DNA of 64,000 nucleotides. It comes from Viscum album (lineage: Eukaryota; Streptophyta; Magnoliopsida; Santalales; Viscaceae). The translations under genes were made by a program, and so were the position numbers. Position 1 is the stretch's first letter. Each line of letters opens with the position of its first letter. The stretch covers positions 1,649,678,062 to 1,649,742,061 of the forward strand of contig OY728121.1 of the NCBI GenBank assembly GCA_963277665.1, in the 5' to 3' direction. Shown here piece by piece: positions 47,783-59,177 of this stretch. Under the pieces are notes generated by a model. That model did not search any database. It saw only the letters and a program-made list of their open reading frames with translations, and was not told where the DNA came from.

Positions 47783-49225
47783 CCTAATCCGCGCATTGTG
47801 CTTTCTCAACGCACTGTGCCTTCTCCACACACTATATCTGCATACTGCCTCTATATATAGCCTATGTGTACCTCCTCATCATATCAATTTCGCGTACTAC
47901 CTTCGCGTACCATTTTCGTGTACCACCTTCACATACCACATGCGTATACTGCCAGCACATACAACCTGCGCGTACCTCCTGCACGTACTACCTGCATGTG
48001 CCACCTCTATGTACTACCTTAACATACCATTTATTCCTTCTATGGACTTCTTCTTAAAATTCTACAAATTATTTCATCTTATGAATACCATTTTTTTTAC
48101 ACAAAATCTCTTCTGTGGACCAGTCCTTCCAATTTCAAAAACTATTTTGTCTTTTGCGTACCAATTCTTCTTATACAGAATCTCTCATACCTACCACTTT
48201 AGGACATAGCCGATATCTTCCACAAAGATGATATTTTCTTGTCGAATTCATGCTCAACTTAATGATGTGATTAACACTCATTATGTATGAAAATAACTCC
48301 GCATATTTTTCTAATATTCTTTACACAAATTTACAATGTGGGATAAGATTCACCATATACTAAACTCTATCACATATACTGAGCCTCCATTGTATACTAA
48401 AACCCTCTGGAAAACTATGAATCTTCACCATGTACCATGTGTCTGGCGGTCAGGGTACTGTATATCTTCTGCAAATTATGAGCCATTCCACATACTGAAA
48501 CTCTTTCCACAATGAACCATTTTTGGTTCTACAACCCATTAAGTATACCTTTCCCGCTTACTATACACCATCACCACATAGCGTCACTAAAAACAATTTC
48601 CATTCGGTACACCACTCGGCGTACCATTTCCACTGCCAGGTACATGGCACTGAACCATTCTAGGAACATGGTACATGGTCCATGTTCCAAAGTATGCAGT
48701 TTTTTTCCATTTCCAATTTATTTCACTGTTCCACATCTTCTTCAATTCTATGAAGAAATCCTTCCATTTCCAAAAAAATAGTTATTTTGATGTCCAACAA
48801 TTTGGGAAACACTGGGAAATAGAAAAACATTAAATATCTACTTTGGAAAAACACACAAGCTAATTCAACATCATCTTACTTCTTCAATAGTCAGTAGATT
48901 TTATCACAAACTCCTTCCACTATAATATATACTCCTTGAATGATAAGTTCCAACATCGTCATATTCTCCAGCGAATGTTCTGTAGCGTTTTAACTTCCCT
49001 ATCATCTAGAAACATCAATGTTTCTAGCAATATTGAATATGACTGGCACCATCTTCTCATCTTTATATGATCACTCTTAAATATTCAAATTTCCACATGA
49101 TCCCTTGTGAAATATTTCATGTATATCAATAACTTTGGAGTTCTTCTTAATTTGCATCATTATTTTGATCTCCATTTCCACCTTTTTAAAATAAAAACAA
49201 CCTTATACAAAATGTGGTCCCAACA
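47783..49225 (-). repeat. Element F, 3' LTR, second part
   Basis: This continues the LTR interrupted at 35438. It starts in the same short-repeat array (to about 48020) and ends GTGGTCCCAACA, identical to the right LTR end at 54467. Shared blocks: ACGTCTTCCACA-like near 48215 (GAGGTCTTCCACAT near 53430), GAACATGGTACA (48664 and 53901), CCTTGTGAAAT with ATCAATAACTTTGGAGTT (49102 and 54346). The frames 47633-48209 and 48512-48781 have no domain. Confidence 0.75.
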
Positions 49226-49237
49226 ATCCCCCCCTTT
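49226..49237 (-). other. Element F polypurine tract
   Basis: On the minus strand AAAGGGGGGGAT directly precedes TGTTGGGACC, the 3' LTR start. It sets F on the minus strand. Confidence 0.85.
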
Positions 49238-50400
49238 GTATTTTTTTGTCAATGCCTTATTGTTCACCTCAAATGAAGGTATCAATATCAAAATAAGAAT
49301 CTTCTCTCTCCCTTTACTACCGTCTCACTTCTCTCCCCCTTTTGGACAAGAAATACAATGTTTCTAGGGAAAGGGAATCAATCCATACATTAGAAATGAT
49401 CCATAAATCATTTCACTCTATGTCTACTTGAGCAATTCTTGGTGTAGAAAAAAGAGGATTTCATTTAGACAACAAGGTTGTCCATTATTCACTGATCATG
49501 ATACCCCATGAGTTGAGAACTCGTGTACTTTTTCTTCAAGGGTTTTCCACTTTCATTCTAGGATAAAGAAACAGAATATGATAAGGGAATAGTAAACCTG
49601 AAACTATGACATAGACTTTAATAAAAAGATCAAAAAACATTCAACTGCAATTGGCATGATATGTAGTGTTGGTGCACATCCATTCTTCTTATATCAACGA
49701 TTAATTCTATTACTCCCCCTTTGTAAAATGATCTTCATTCTGAGTGACCAAGGAAGAGATATTGAGAAATGAAATACTATTTCCAATGACATGTTCTTCA
49801 TGAAAATTCTATTGTAATTTCATTTAATACCTACTGATGTTGATAATTATTGAAATAAAAATTTTAGAATATTCTTCATTTGTCTCCCCCTCTAGGGAAA
49901 CACTCTTCACCATCTTCATCAAGGTTGGTCCTTCATAATTTTAATCATTGAATATCAATTTAAGAATCTTCCAAAGAACAAAAACTCTTCATCTTAACTC
50001 TCAAGAGTAGACAAGAATCACTACTTCCCAGGTCCTCTCCCTAAGAGCATGCTTCCCCTGTAATTCCCTTTATTATCAACAAAAATAAAATAAAAAATTG
50101 ATTAAGGGAATAAGGTGGTTCCTCCTTTCTTATTCAATGTTAGTAGGAAGGCTGAGATGGTTTTCTCAACCAAGATGATCTATTTTCTCCAATCTTCATA
50201 CTCACATATCTGGACATATTTTCTGATTCGTACTTATGTGGCATGTCCCTTTTCACATTATCTTCTATTTGCATGGAGAGTTGCTCATCTTAACAGCCAT
50301 CATGAATGATATGTTCTTAATCCTTTTAAATATTTCTTCTTGTTCTGGTATTAAGGATAGAAAACCGTTTTCAATGTGACCATATTTTATACATCTCTCT
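49238..50400 (-). other. Element F 3' interior, no domain recognised
   Basis: This part lies between the gag-like region and the PPT. Neither strand shows protease, integrase, RT or RNase H blocks. It is lighter in stops than D, but no long frame stands out. An envelope-like or other extra ORF cannot be claimed. Confidence 0.4.
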
Positions 50401-50419
50401 CATAGAACTTATTAAACAA

Positions 50420-51971
50420 ATTTTTTTATTTTGGTTTTCATTATCTCTTGTACTTTATCATCATCACGCGAAACTTTTTTGTTTCATTTATCACTAGCCT
50501 TGGACTTTTCAACTACATGTTTCCTTATTCTTTTGAAACAGTATTTCCAGATGACCAAAAATTCATTTGGAACTATTGCATCAAGTTTGGATCTTTCACA
50601 TAGGTTCATCTGTGTGTCATCCCTCTTCGTTGTTATTTTGGATGAATTTCCATTCAATTACACAGATCTAAAATCTAGGGTCTTCTCGGCATCCCTACAT
50701 GAGATCTTTTTGTGGAAGTGTGTGTTCACAATATTCTTATGATTTCTTCTGAAGGTAGATGCTTCATACATAGACGACATCAAAGGTCTTCTATTCGTAT
50801 CAATAGTGAATGCTTGTTGACATGGTCATGTACCTAACTTGTGACCACTGTCATTACATACATCATAGATGTTATCAAGAATTCCAAATCTGTTTATGGT
50901 AAATAGATTCTTCTAGAACTAGAGATTTTGATTCTACATCTCTGGCTATCTTCCGTTTGATATTGGATTTCTCGGTGTATTTTTTGTTTAAGGTATTGTA
51001 CCAACAATCCAGTGCACAATGCTCAAATCTATTGCAGCAAAAACATTGTCCAACAAATCCTGTGTTCTTTACATCACCTCTATGACGTAATTGGGCCTTC
51101 TTATTAATTTTTTGTGCTCAATATAGAGAACCACCTTCCAAATTCTTCTTCTTATCCACCATAGCCATGATGGTAGGTTTCTTGTCCTCACCTTTCCTCA
51201 TCCATACTTTTTATAATTGTTCTTCCATCCTGATCTTTTTGTATAAACAATAGTACAAGATTTTTTGGGAGGTTCCTTCACTTTCTCATCTGCTTGTGAT
51301 AGATCAGTGAGTGAATTCAGGATCTTCTTATCACATGTTGGAGGTCTTTTGACAATAGAATCCTCTAGTGACCATTGAGTACCAACAACTATAGATTCAT
51401 TCTTTTGTGAAGTCTCAATATGTTTCTTCTCATGATTGGTCAACTGAGTATCCAATTCATGGCATTTCTTATTGAGAATGACCTTATGATCTTCCATCAT
51501 GATAATATTCTCTTCAAAAGTCTTCTTCAATATATCAACCTCATCTTTATGTATCTTAACTTGTTTGGAATTAGTATTCGAGTTTCTTGTTATTATTGGA
51601 AGATTCATTGAAATATAAAACATTTTTTTCGTTGCTCTTCATCAGCTCAACATCAAGTACCTGGATCCTATATTCTAGTATCTTGTTGACTCATTTCTTT
51701 TCAAAGCTTCAATTTATCTCGACAAATTATAACAATATGAAATTTTTCCTACTAAGCCCTGTTCCATGTTTTCAGCTTCACTCTCTAGTCGGGTGATCTC
51801 AACCTGCATGGATTGAAATATTCTACAAATAGCAACAACTGCTTCTTCAGGAATACCATGAAGATATGTTCTTAATTTTTCATGATCACTTGCAAGATCA
51901 TGTGAGGAAAAAATTTTATCAACAACACCACTTGTGTTGGAATCCATATGTTTGGTGGAATCTTGAGCCAT
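50420..51971 (-). pseudogene. Element F coiled-coil protein with tandem CCHC knuckles (gag-like), broken
   Basis: Starts MAQDSTKHMDSNTSGVVD at 51971 (85 codons to 51714), with EEAVVAICRIFQSMQVEITR and ESEAENMEQ, helix-like. After a stop a 141-codon frame (51623-51198) has KIHKDEVDILKKTFEENIIM, ILNKKCHELDTQLTNHEKKH, spaced like a coiled coil, and then a basic end (KRSGWKNNYKKYG). The next frame gives GFVGQCFCCNRFEHCALDCW, a full C-X2-C-X4-H-X4-C knuckle at 51045-51004, and YDVCNDSGHKLGT-stop at 50867-50826, a second knuckle whose first and last Cys are changed to Tyr and stop. No tryptophan-rich capsid core is visible. Read as one broken gag-like gene: oligomerisation by coils, RNA binding by knuckles. 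Function is inference. Confidence 0.6.
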
Positions 51972-51989
51972 ACGCTTTTTTACACTCTA

Positions 51990-52266
51990 ATCCTGATATT
52001 TATTTATTATTAGAAAGGAAGTGTGAATGAGAATCATAATCTTCTTTAGATAATAGGTACTTCTTCAACTATCTCTTATATTTCATTTTCCTATTCATCA
52101 TGGTCTTCCTGGGTATAAAATTATGCACACAGATAGCTGAACATTCATAAAGACCACTCTTCATTGTTGACTCAGGAAGGAAAAGTCATATCCTCTTCAG
52201 AATAGAATTACTAAAGTGTATCAAACATATGTAATCCTTCGTGATCTTATTCAAATTATAGATCTC
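51990..52266 (-). other. Element F leader
   Basis: Short stretch between the presumed start at 51971 and the right LTR. On the minus strand the sequence after the LTR edge is GAGATCTATAATTTG, which does not match the initiator tRNA-Met PBS used by the other elements. Either the PBS is decayed, uses another tRNA, or the LTR edge is misplaced by a few bases. Confidence 0.4.
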
Positions 52267-54467
52267 TAGACCACCCTGAAAGGGGGGTGGGGTGAGGGGG
52301 TGAATCAGGGTGTCAAATTTTTCAATTCTTTACTGGATCTTGTTCCCATGTTGGTAGTAACTTGTTTAAACCCAAATGATGTATATGTGAGGTAATTAAA
52401 ACATGCATAAGAAAAACACATCACTTTTTCCTTGGTTCAGCACTAAAGGCTACGTCCCATGATCAGATGCCGATAGGATGCCAATTGTACCAAATTCCAC
52501 TTATCGTCACTAGCAATGGATTGCAATGATTTGGGCATAGTCACTTTGTCCCAGGAAAACTGCCATTACAATGGTTTAGGGATATCCCACTGCTTCCCTT
52601 GAATCATGTTCATTGACTCCCACTGGCTCCCTGCCTTGGAAGAGGTCTCACTCAGTTTATCGACATGAAGGCAACATCAACAGATTGGTATGAAAAGTTT
52701 TTGTCTCTATTCCAAATGAGACACTGCTTGAATTGAAGTCTGGAATTGATTTTATTTTATAATAAGTTTTCTCCTTTAGTGAAAATACTGAATTCACTAG
52801 AACTTATTCCTTTTTTATTCTCTAGTATAACAAAATCTATTTATGATGTTATCGTTTCAAGGAACTATCCCTGATTCTGCAAACAGTGTCTGATCTGCGT
52901 ACCACGCATGCACTATGTACCATACCTGGTCTGAGTACCGTGCCAATTCCACACACAACCCCTCCTCAGCATACCACACCTGCTCTGTGTACTGCCCATT
53001 ATTAACATACCACATCTTCTCTGTGCACTGCACCAGATCTACACACCGTGCCTTCTATGATTTTGATCCGCACACCGCACCTGCTTCGTGCACTACCTCG
53101 GCGTACTGCCTCTGGGTATGGCCTCTATATACCACCTCGACTTACCTCCTTCGCATACCACCTTCAGGTACCACCTTCGTGTATCGTCTTCACATACTTC
53201 CTTCATGTACCACCTTTATATACTACCTCTGTATATCATCTTGGCATACCGTTTCTTCCTTATGCAGCCTTGTTCTTCAAATTATGCGAATTATTTCATC
53301 TCCTGCATACATTTTTTTCCTTATGAAAAATATCTTCCACGAATTAATCCTTTCCATTTCACAAACTATTTTTTATTTCTCGTACCACTTCACCCTACGT
53401 AGAATCTATCCTGCATACCAATTTCAAATGTAACCGAGGTCTTCCACATCAATAATATTTTCTTATCGAATTTCTCTCAACATAATTATGGGATTAACAC
53501 TAGTTATATAGGAAAATAATTCCCCAAATTTTTCTAATCCATTTTACCCAAATTTTCAATATGGGACAAACTTCACCACATAATGAACTCCATTTGCGTA
53601 CAGTGAGACTCCACCGCATACTGTGACCCTCCTATGAACTGTGAACCTTCACCGCATACTGTGTGTCTGGAAGTCCATGAACTGCATCTCTTCCACCAAA
53701 GACGAACCATTCCCTGTGTTGCAACTCAATCCATCGAGAACCATTTTCAGTACCAAAACCTGTTCCACACACTATTCTGCATACTATTCTCTCTTATCGC
53801 AAGCCTTCACCGCGTACCATCGCTGCAAACCATTTTCAGTTATGCACACCACTCCATTTACCATTACTACATCCAAGTACGTGGCCTCAAACCATTATTG
53901 GAACATGGTACACGATCCATGTTCCTAGGTACACAATTTGCTTCCTTTTCCGATTTCCTTCACTATTCCGCATCTCCTTCACTGTTATACAGAAATGCTT
54001 CCATTTCTAAAAACAAAATCACTATTTTTAGGATCAAAAATTTGTGAAACGCTAGGAAATGACACCACCATAAATATCTTCTACGGAGAGAACACCCATG
54101 CTAATTCAGATCCATATTTATTCTTCAATAGTCAGTGACTTTAATCACGAACACCTTACACCATGATATATACTCTATGAACGATCAGCTCCATCATCAT
54201 TAGATTCTCCAGGGAATGTAAAACAACTTACCAGAATCCCTTTCTTCTAAAAAATTCAATCTTTCAAGTCAACATTAAATATCACTAGAAATTTCTTCTC
54301 ATCTTTTTACAGTCATTCATAAATCTTCAAATCTTTACATGATCCCTCATGAAATAATGCTTTTCTATCAATAACTTTGGAGTTATTTTGAATCCCATTA
54401 TTTATTTTGATATTCATTGGAAACTATTGACAACAAATACAACCTTGTACACAAAGTGGTCCCAACA
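52267..54467 (-). repeat. Element F, 5' LTR (right)
   Basis: The intact LTR copy, 2.2 kb. It starts TAGACCACCCTGAAAGG and ends GTGGTCCCAACA. It contains the 18-21-base repeats (about 52890-53240) and the GAACATGGTACACGATCC block at 53901. The frames 52915-53433, 53048-53402 and 53634-54047 overlap on the plus strand, run against the element, and are translations of repeats; I do not treat them as genes. Confidence 0.8.
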
Positions 54468-54472
54468 AACCC

Positions 54473-56300
54473 AAACCCAACATCATGTCTTATGGAATCC
54501 CCAAGGGAGAAAACCGACCATGAAAGCATGGTGGGATGGCCAGTGTTCAGTGTGGAGTATATAGTTTATGGATGGAAAATGCAAGAATTGGGTTGTTCAA
54601 GGCCAACTTTTCCCTTAATTATTGGTAAAATTTTATTATTTAAGGTGTTTGATTTAACCAGGAGACCATCCCTGGAGTAGGATTATGAGATGGGGTCAGT
54701 TCATTAAGCATAATATTAAATTCTGTATCATGTTATCAATTGATGTGTGTAGGAATTTTCATTACCAATATTCTATAATTATGAAAATGATTAAATCATT
54801 TCACAATCTCAATCTACATTAACTCAGATAAACCTAATTACTGTTGTCCACTCCTACCAACTCCAAACCATAAAAACTACACTCCGAAGGCATCCATCAT
54901 TACACTGTCAGGATCAGATTATATCCACAAGCCACCCTGAATCCTTGAAATTCTATATTCAACCTTGAAAGGTGGAGGTGATTCCCTATGGGTCTGATAT
55001 GATGGGTAAGATTCAAAATTTTTAGAAAATGGAGAGCATTACCATTTCTGCGCCATTGTGAGGAAACCAAATAACAATAATGGTTTTCTACCATCTTTTT
55101 TTGGAAGTGCCAGTGTCTGCCACCTCCATTGACATCATAATATCTGTTTTCTTCATTACCATGCCACCAAAATGTTATATAGTTGTGGAATGATATAGTT
55201 AGAGATTCCATCATCTGATACATACCTATACTACCAATAAATCATATTTCTAGATAATCTCAATGGCCTTATTCTATTGCGTGATACTACTAGATGCTAC
55301 AACTATAATATACTATAACTATCCCATACTACTAATGAGTCTTTCATCTTCCAGCAACCTCATATTTTTTTCCACTACCGTCACTTCCTACATCTAGAGA
55401 TTTTAATTGAAATTCAAGTAATATAATACTATCTCTACCTTTACCACTTGCTACCAGTTCATCTACTCCATTATAGGTTCTTTGTTACCACTTCCCATTT
55501 TCCACTATCACTATTCTGACTTCCATCTACCACATCTATGCTCATGTGATTGTGATGTGTTTTTATTGAGTCTATGAGGGAATCAAAACTGATATGTGAG
55601 TGGTGACTATACTTCAACCAATCTACTTCATGGATGATGTACTAGAACATTCTTATTTTTTTGGTCCTCACATGATGAAGGATGGGGTTGGAGCTTCCTT
55701 AGTATGCTAGCCATGATCACTTTAATCATTGAACTTCATATTATTAATTTTTTTTTAAAAATAATCTTTTTGAAACCTAATGATTATACTAAGAAACATG
55801 AATATGGGTTGTTGAGGATGAAATAGTAGTATTGATTTAATATTAATAACACAATTGTGATTGATCCATGTACCATAGAATACTGATATCCCATGGTGGG
55901 CATGAATGTTGGAAGGAAAAATGAACACAAAAAGAAAATGTGTGATTTAGGAATTTCCTATAATACAGTCATTGAAAAGAAAGTCTCAACTGAGGAACCT
56001 CCATGAATATACTTGAGATAGAAATAAATTCCATGTTATATTCCAATTGGGACGTGGAATTTATCTTTAATGAATAAATGTAATTTGAATACAGATACAA
56101 CATAAGTTGAATATATTGGAATATTTGTAAGTAAAAGCTATGTTTTTTCCATGTATGATAGTAATTTAAAATTGAAACATTGGGATATACACATAGATAA
56201 AAAACCAAAAAATTGGATAAATTCAAATAGAAGAGATGTTTGAAAATTTAAGGAATATATTTTAGAGAATCAAGATCCTAAATTTGGGGAAATATATTTC
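54473..56300. other. Unassigned: remainder of D 3' LTR and/or start of an Athila-type LTR
   Basis: By the nesting logic D's 3' LTR must continue at 54473 after F. I could not align it with 11401-14555. The open frames here (54417-54680 plus, which partly overlaps F's LTR, and 54900-55223 minus) have no recognised domain. I cannot place the boundary between D and the next element. Confidence 0.3.
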
Positions 56301-56302
56301 CT

Positions 56303-56310
56303 ATAAATAC
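56303..56310 (+). promoter_or_regulatory. Putative TATA box of an Athila-type 5' LTR
   Basis: TATAAATA lies 0.9 kb before a degraded leader/PBS and the gag relic. The following sequence, with GAAGTGGAGGTTACCAATTT (near 56494) and ATTGATTCATTT (near 56548), has the character of the R/U5 part of Athila/Tat LTRs as I remember them. Motif-level support only. Confidence 0.3.
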
Positions 56311-57221
56311 CAGGATGAACTATGGTGAGAAGGGGATAAATAAATAAATTTATAGTATGATAAAAGAATACACATCCTTTTCCCTTGATTTATTTTATTT
56401 TCTCACTACTTTACATTTTTTAATTTCTATTCTTCCATGAAAAACTGCATTGGTTTTTTTGTAATGGATGTTAAAATTCTTTTATAATTAGCGAAGTGGA
56501 GGTTACCAATTTGTTATTCCCGAGTCTATGATCAAAATTATAATACATTGATTCATTTTAATTGATTATTTTTTCAATTTAATTATTTTATAATAATATT
56601 TCATTTGAATGTGTTTTTGATTCACTTTTTAGTTAATTATTTCATTTATTTTATAATTCTTATATCACTCTGATTGATTATAGACTATATCAATCAATTG
56701 TTCAATGACTTTGTATAGAGTGACTATTGATTAATAAACAAATAATGAATAAGATGTGATCAAACACAGATTCCTTGGAATAAAAATTCTTCATTATGAA
56801 TTTCCTATGTAAATAAAGAGTGATTCATCTTTAATTTTTCACATAGGAAGGAGAGTTGTCCAATGTAAGGAACTTATTAGGACTATTTCACTTTTATCGT
56901 ACATGATCAACGATGAAAAGGGTACGTGATTGTGAAAATATTCAACAAATAAATTGAAAAGGAATGATATTTATTTGGAAAATACCATGATAACATCACT
57001 AATATATAGTTTACCATATCTTAATCACTCATATCTCACCAGGGTTTATTGATATTTGTTTCATTGATCACTAGTCTAAAAAATCATGATCTACTTAATT
57101 TCGATTTTCACCCATGACACTAGATTAGATCACTACTACTTGGAGGAAACCCAGGATAGCACTAAAACTATATTAGCTATGAAATAATTTTTCATGTACC
57201 ACAACCCAAGATTGGTGTGTG

Positions 57222-57255
57222 TGAAAAAAAAGAACCATTGTTGGGGAGGTAGTTC
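57222..57255 (+). other. Possible decayed PBS and leader of Athila-like element
   Basis: AACCATTGTTGGGGAGGTAG resembles the conserved Athila/Tat junction in which a TGGCGCC primer site is followed by GTTGCCGGGGA. The C-to-T and G-to-A changes would be those expected of methylated DNA. Only part of the motif survives. Confidence 0.35.
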
Positions 57256-57449
57256 CTATATTTGTCTACAAATTGCATGACTAGGATCTCTAATGTAGAA
57301 CTATTCCCATTTAATCCTATAATGGAAAGAACTTTTCTAACATCACATTGGAGACTTAATTACAATAATAAATATAAATATGGTAATCTATAGTACTGTG
57401 GTGATACTTGTGTTGTTCACTATGAACCCCAAAATATTGAAATACATTG

Positions 57450-58310
57450 AAACTAAAAATTTTGGGACCTTTAGCCCCTAATTTTCCAATAAATAGAATC
57501 AATTATTTACTCCATTACTGAAAAATATGTTTATATTAAATTTTAATATGATTATAGTGCTACCAAAATTCTAAAGTGTTTCACGTGACGATCCAAATAG
57601 GTATATTTGATAATTCAACTATGTTTTTTTAAATATTAGAATATTAAGAGTGGAAATATATCAAGTCAAGTGGAGTGAATTCTCTTTTTATCATGAATGA
57701 TCTTCCAAGGTCATATTTTATTGCCAACATCCCAGAGATACCCATGACAGGGAAGACCCGTATAGGTATTTCTTGCCAATATTAACCCCAAAATCAGAGA
57801 GAAACAACGATAAAGAAGGAGATATATTCCATATGACAGTGATCTGGAGAAATTATTTCTGAGAATTGGGAAATATTCAAGAACCAATATTCACAATGAC
57901 CTCACTAAGATATTGAAGAACACCACATTTTCGACATCTTCCTCCATGGAGTACTGTAAAATGATAAAATTATATAGGATGAATTCATTAGAGGACCTTT
58001 GATTATAATATAACTAATCGAATCTTGGATAATGATCAATAATATTGAATAGAAATCATATAAATTTGAAATAAGTGGTATATGTATTAGAGGTATTCAT
58101 GAGGTAAAAATGTATAATTATTTATCTTCATCTAAAAGAAATATTTATGTACTAACATCTTTAGTGAGGAAAATGGATATGAAGCAAGTGAGTCATAAAT
58201 TGTTCCCACATCATATATGTGGTTTATGTTCCCCACCTAATCACATTACTGATCAATGAGATGGAATAAAATGGGTGGAATGTTGTACAAATGATTTCCA
58301 AACAATAAAA
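57450..58310 (+). pseudogene. Athila-like gypsy gag relic
   Basis: Plus-strand frames carry, in gag order: SRDDPNRYI with FNYVF (about 57583-57630), like the G-E-D-P-x-x-H-x-x-E-F block; a stretch in register with the F-P-F-S-L/L-P-P-G region (to about 57730); ENWEIFKNQ with HGVL (about 57855-57955), like E-x-W-E-R-F-K and F-Y-x-G-L; RGIHEV (about 58090); LTSLVRKMD (about 58155); and a knuckle CGLCSPPNHITDQ-stop (58213-58252), in which the final Cys codon became a stop. Spacing and order fit Athila-type gag. Stops and shifts are numerous. Clade is my inference and a related gypsy lineage is possible. Confidence 0.5.
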
Positions 58311-59177
58311 TTCAAACACAATCATCCATGAAGGGAAAAATCTAAATCCCAACAAGGATTTGGAAGACAACATTACTAGACTAGAACCCCAATTTGGGAA
58401 TCAATACAAATTTTAACCTCATTTCAATAACACTTTGAAAACACAAAACCTCTCCAAAAAAATTACATGTAGCAGCACTAGAATAAAAATTTACCACAAC
58501 CCCTTCTTAAATTATCCTTATGGAAATCCTTAAAGAAGTTATTTCCTCCCTGATAAACACTAATAAGAGTAGAGGTGTAAGAGTTGAATATTTTTTTGGA
58601 ATATTTTTCATGTATGTATGAAAGTCTCATTGAAATAATATTAAAAACAAATAGAATACATATGACAAAAAAGCCTTGAATCTAAATTAGAATGTTGGAA
58701 TGATTACAAAAATTGTTGGAAGAGATATTCAGCCACATGAAACCAATGAATTTCAAGATAAACCTGAATAAAACATGGATTTTAATCCAAAAAAAATTCT
58801 AGATGTTCAACCTTGCCAACCAATATAAAAATACATGAGGAAAGAATAATTAAGTTAAATTTTTTAGGAAGAAAATACAGGAAAAACCCTAATAAATGGA
58901 ATGGATATAGAAGAAGGATACTCCCCTACTATTTCATTATTTTTTTTCCAAGTCAAAATTTCTCTAAGAAGAATAAATTAAAATGAAAATTAAATAATCC
59001 AAAAGTAAAATCAATATACCACTTTTCAAATCCATCCATAAAATTTCTATGTATTCCAAATATAATAAATCTATTTTCACAAAAAGAATGATACTTGATG
59101 GTAATGGGAGAATAAGCTTAGGAAGAAGTTTCTCAACTCTTATTAGATCACCAATGCCCAAAAAATGTCATGATATT
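58311..59177 (+). other. Continuation of the Athila-like interior, no domain recognised
   Basis: AT-rich plus-strand sequence, downstream of the knuckle, where the gag end and spacer to protease would lie. No further domain is clear. It is cut at 59178 by LTR L. The minus frame 58964-59161 is low-complexity hydrophobic and not a gene. Confidence 0.3.

Larger units (their letters stand above)
34625..54467 (-). mobile_element. Element F: non-autonomous LTR element with coiled-coil/CCHC protein, split by C
   Basis: The right LTR (52267-54467) matches a left LTR in two pieces (34625-35438 and 47783-49225) separated by element C. The interior (49226-52266) is only 3.0 kb and is read on the minus strand, with a PPT next to the left LTR. 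The flanks GACCC (34620-34624) and AACCC (54468-54472) agree at 4 of 5 bases. LTR ends in element orientation are TGTTGGGACC and GGTGGTCTA. The interior encodes a helical protein followed by zinc knuckles and has no protease, RT or integrase motif I can find. I did not recognise a PBS of the tRNA-Met type beside the right LTR. Confidence 0.7.

Noticed and set aside
47633..48209. ORFs of 75 and 162 codons spanning the C/F junction
   Set aside because: They cross a transposon boundary at 47782 and read repeat units; the frame exists by chance.
52915..54047. Plus-strand ORFs of 172, 104 and 137 codons
   Set aside because: They lie inside F's LTR, run against the element, overlap one another in different frames, and translate the degenerate short repeats.
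54417..54680. ORF of 87 codons
   Set aside because: Starts within F's LTR and crosses its edge at 54467. No recognised domain, although the part after 54473 is kept as an open question.
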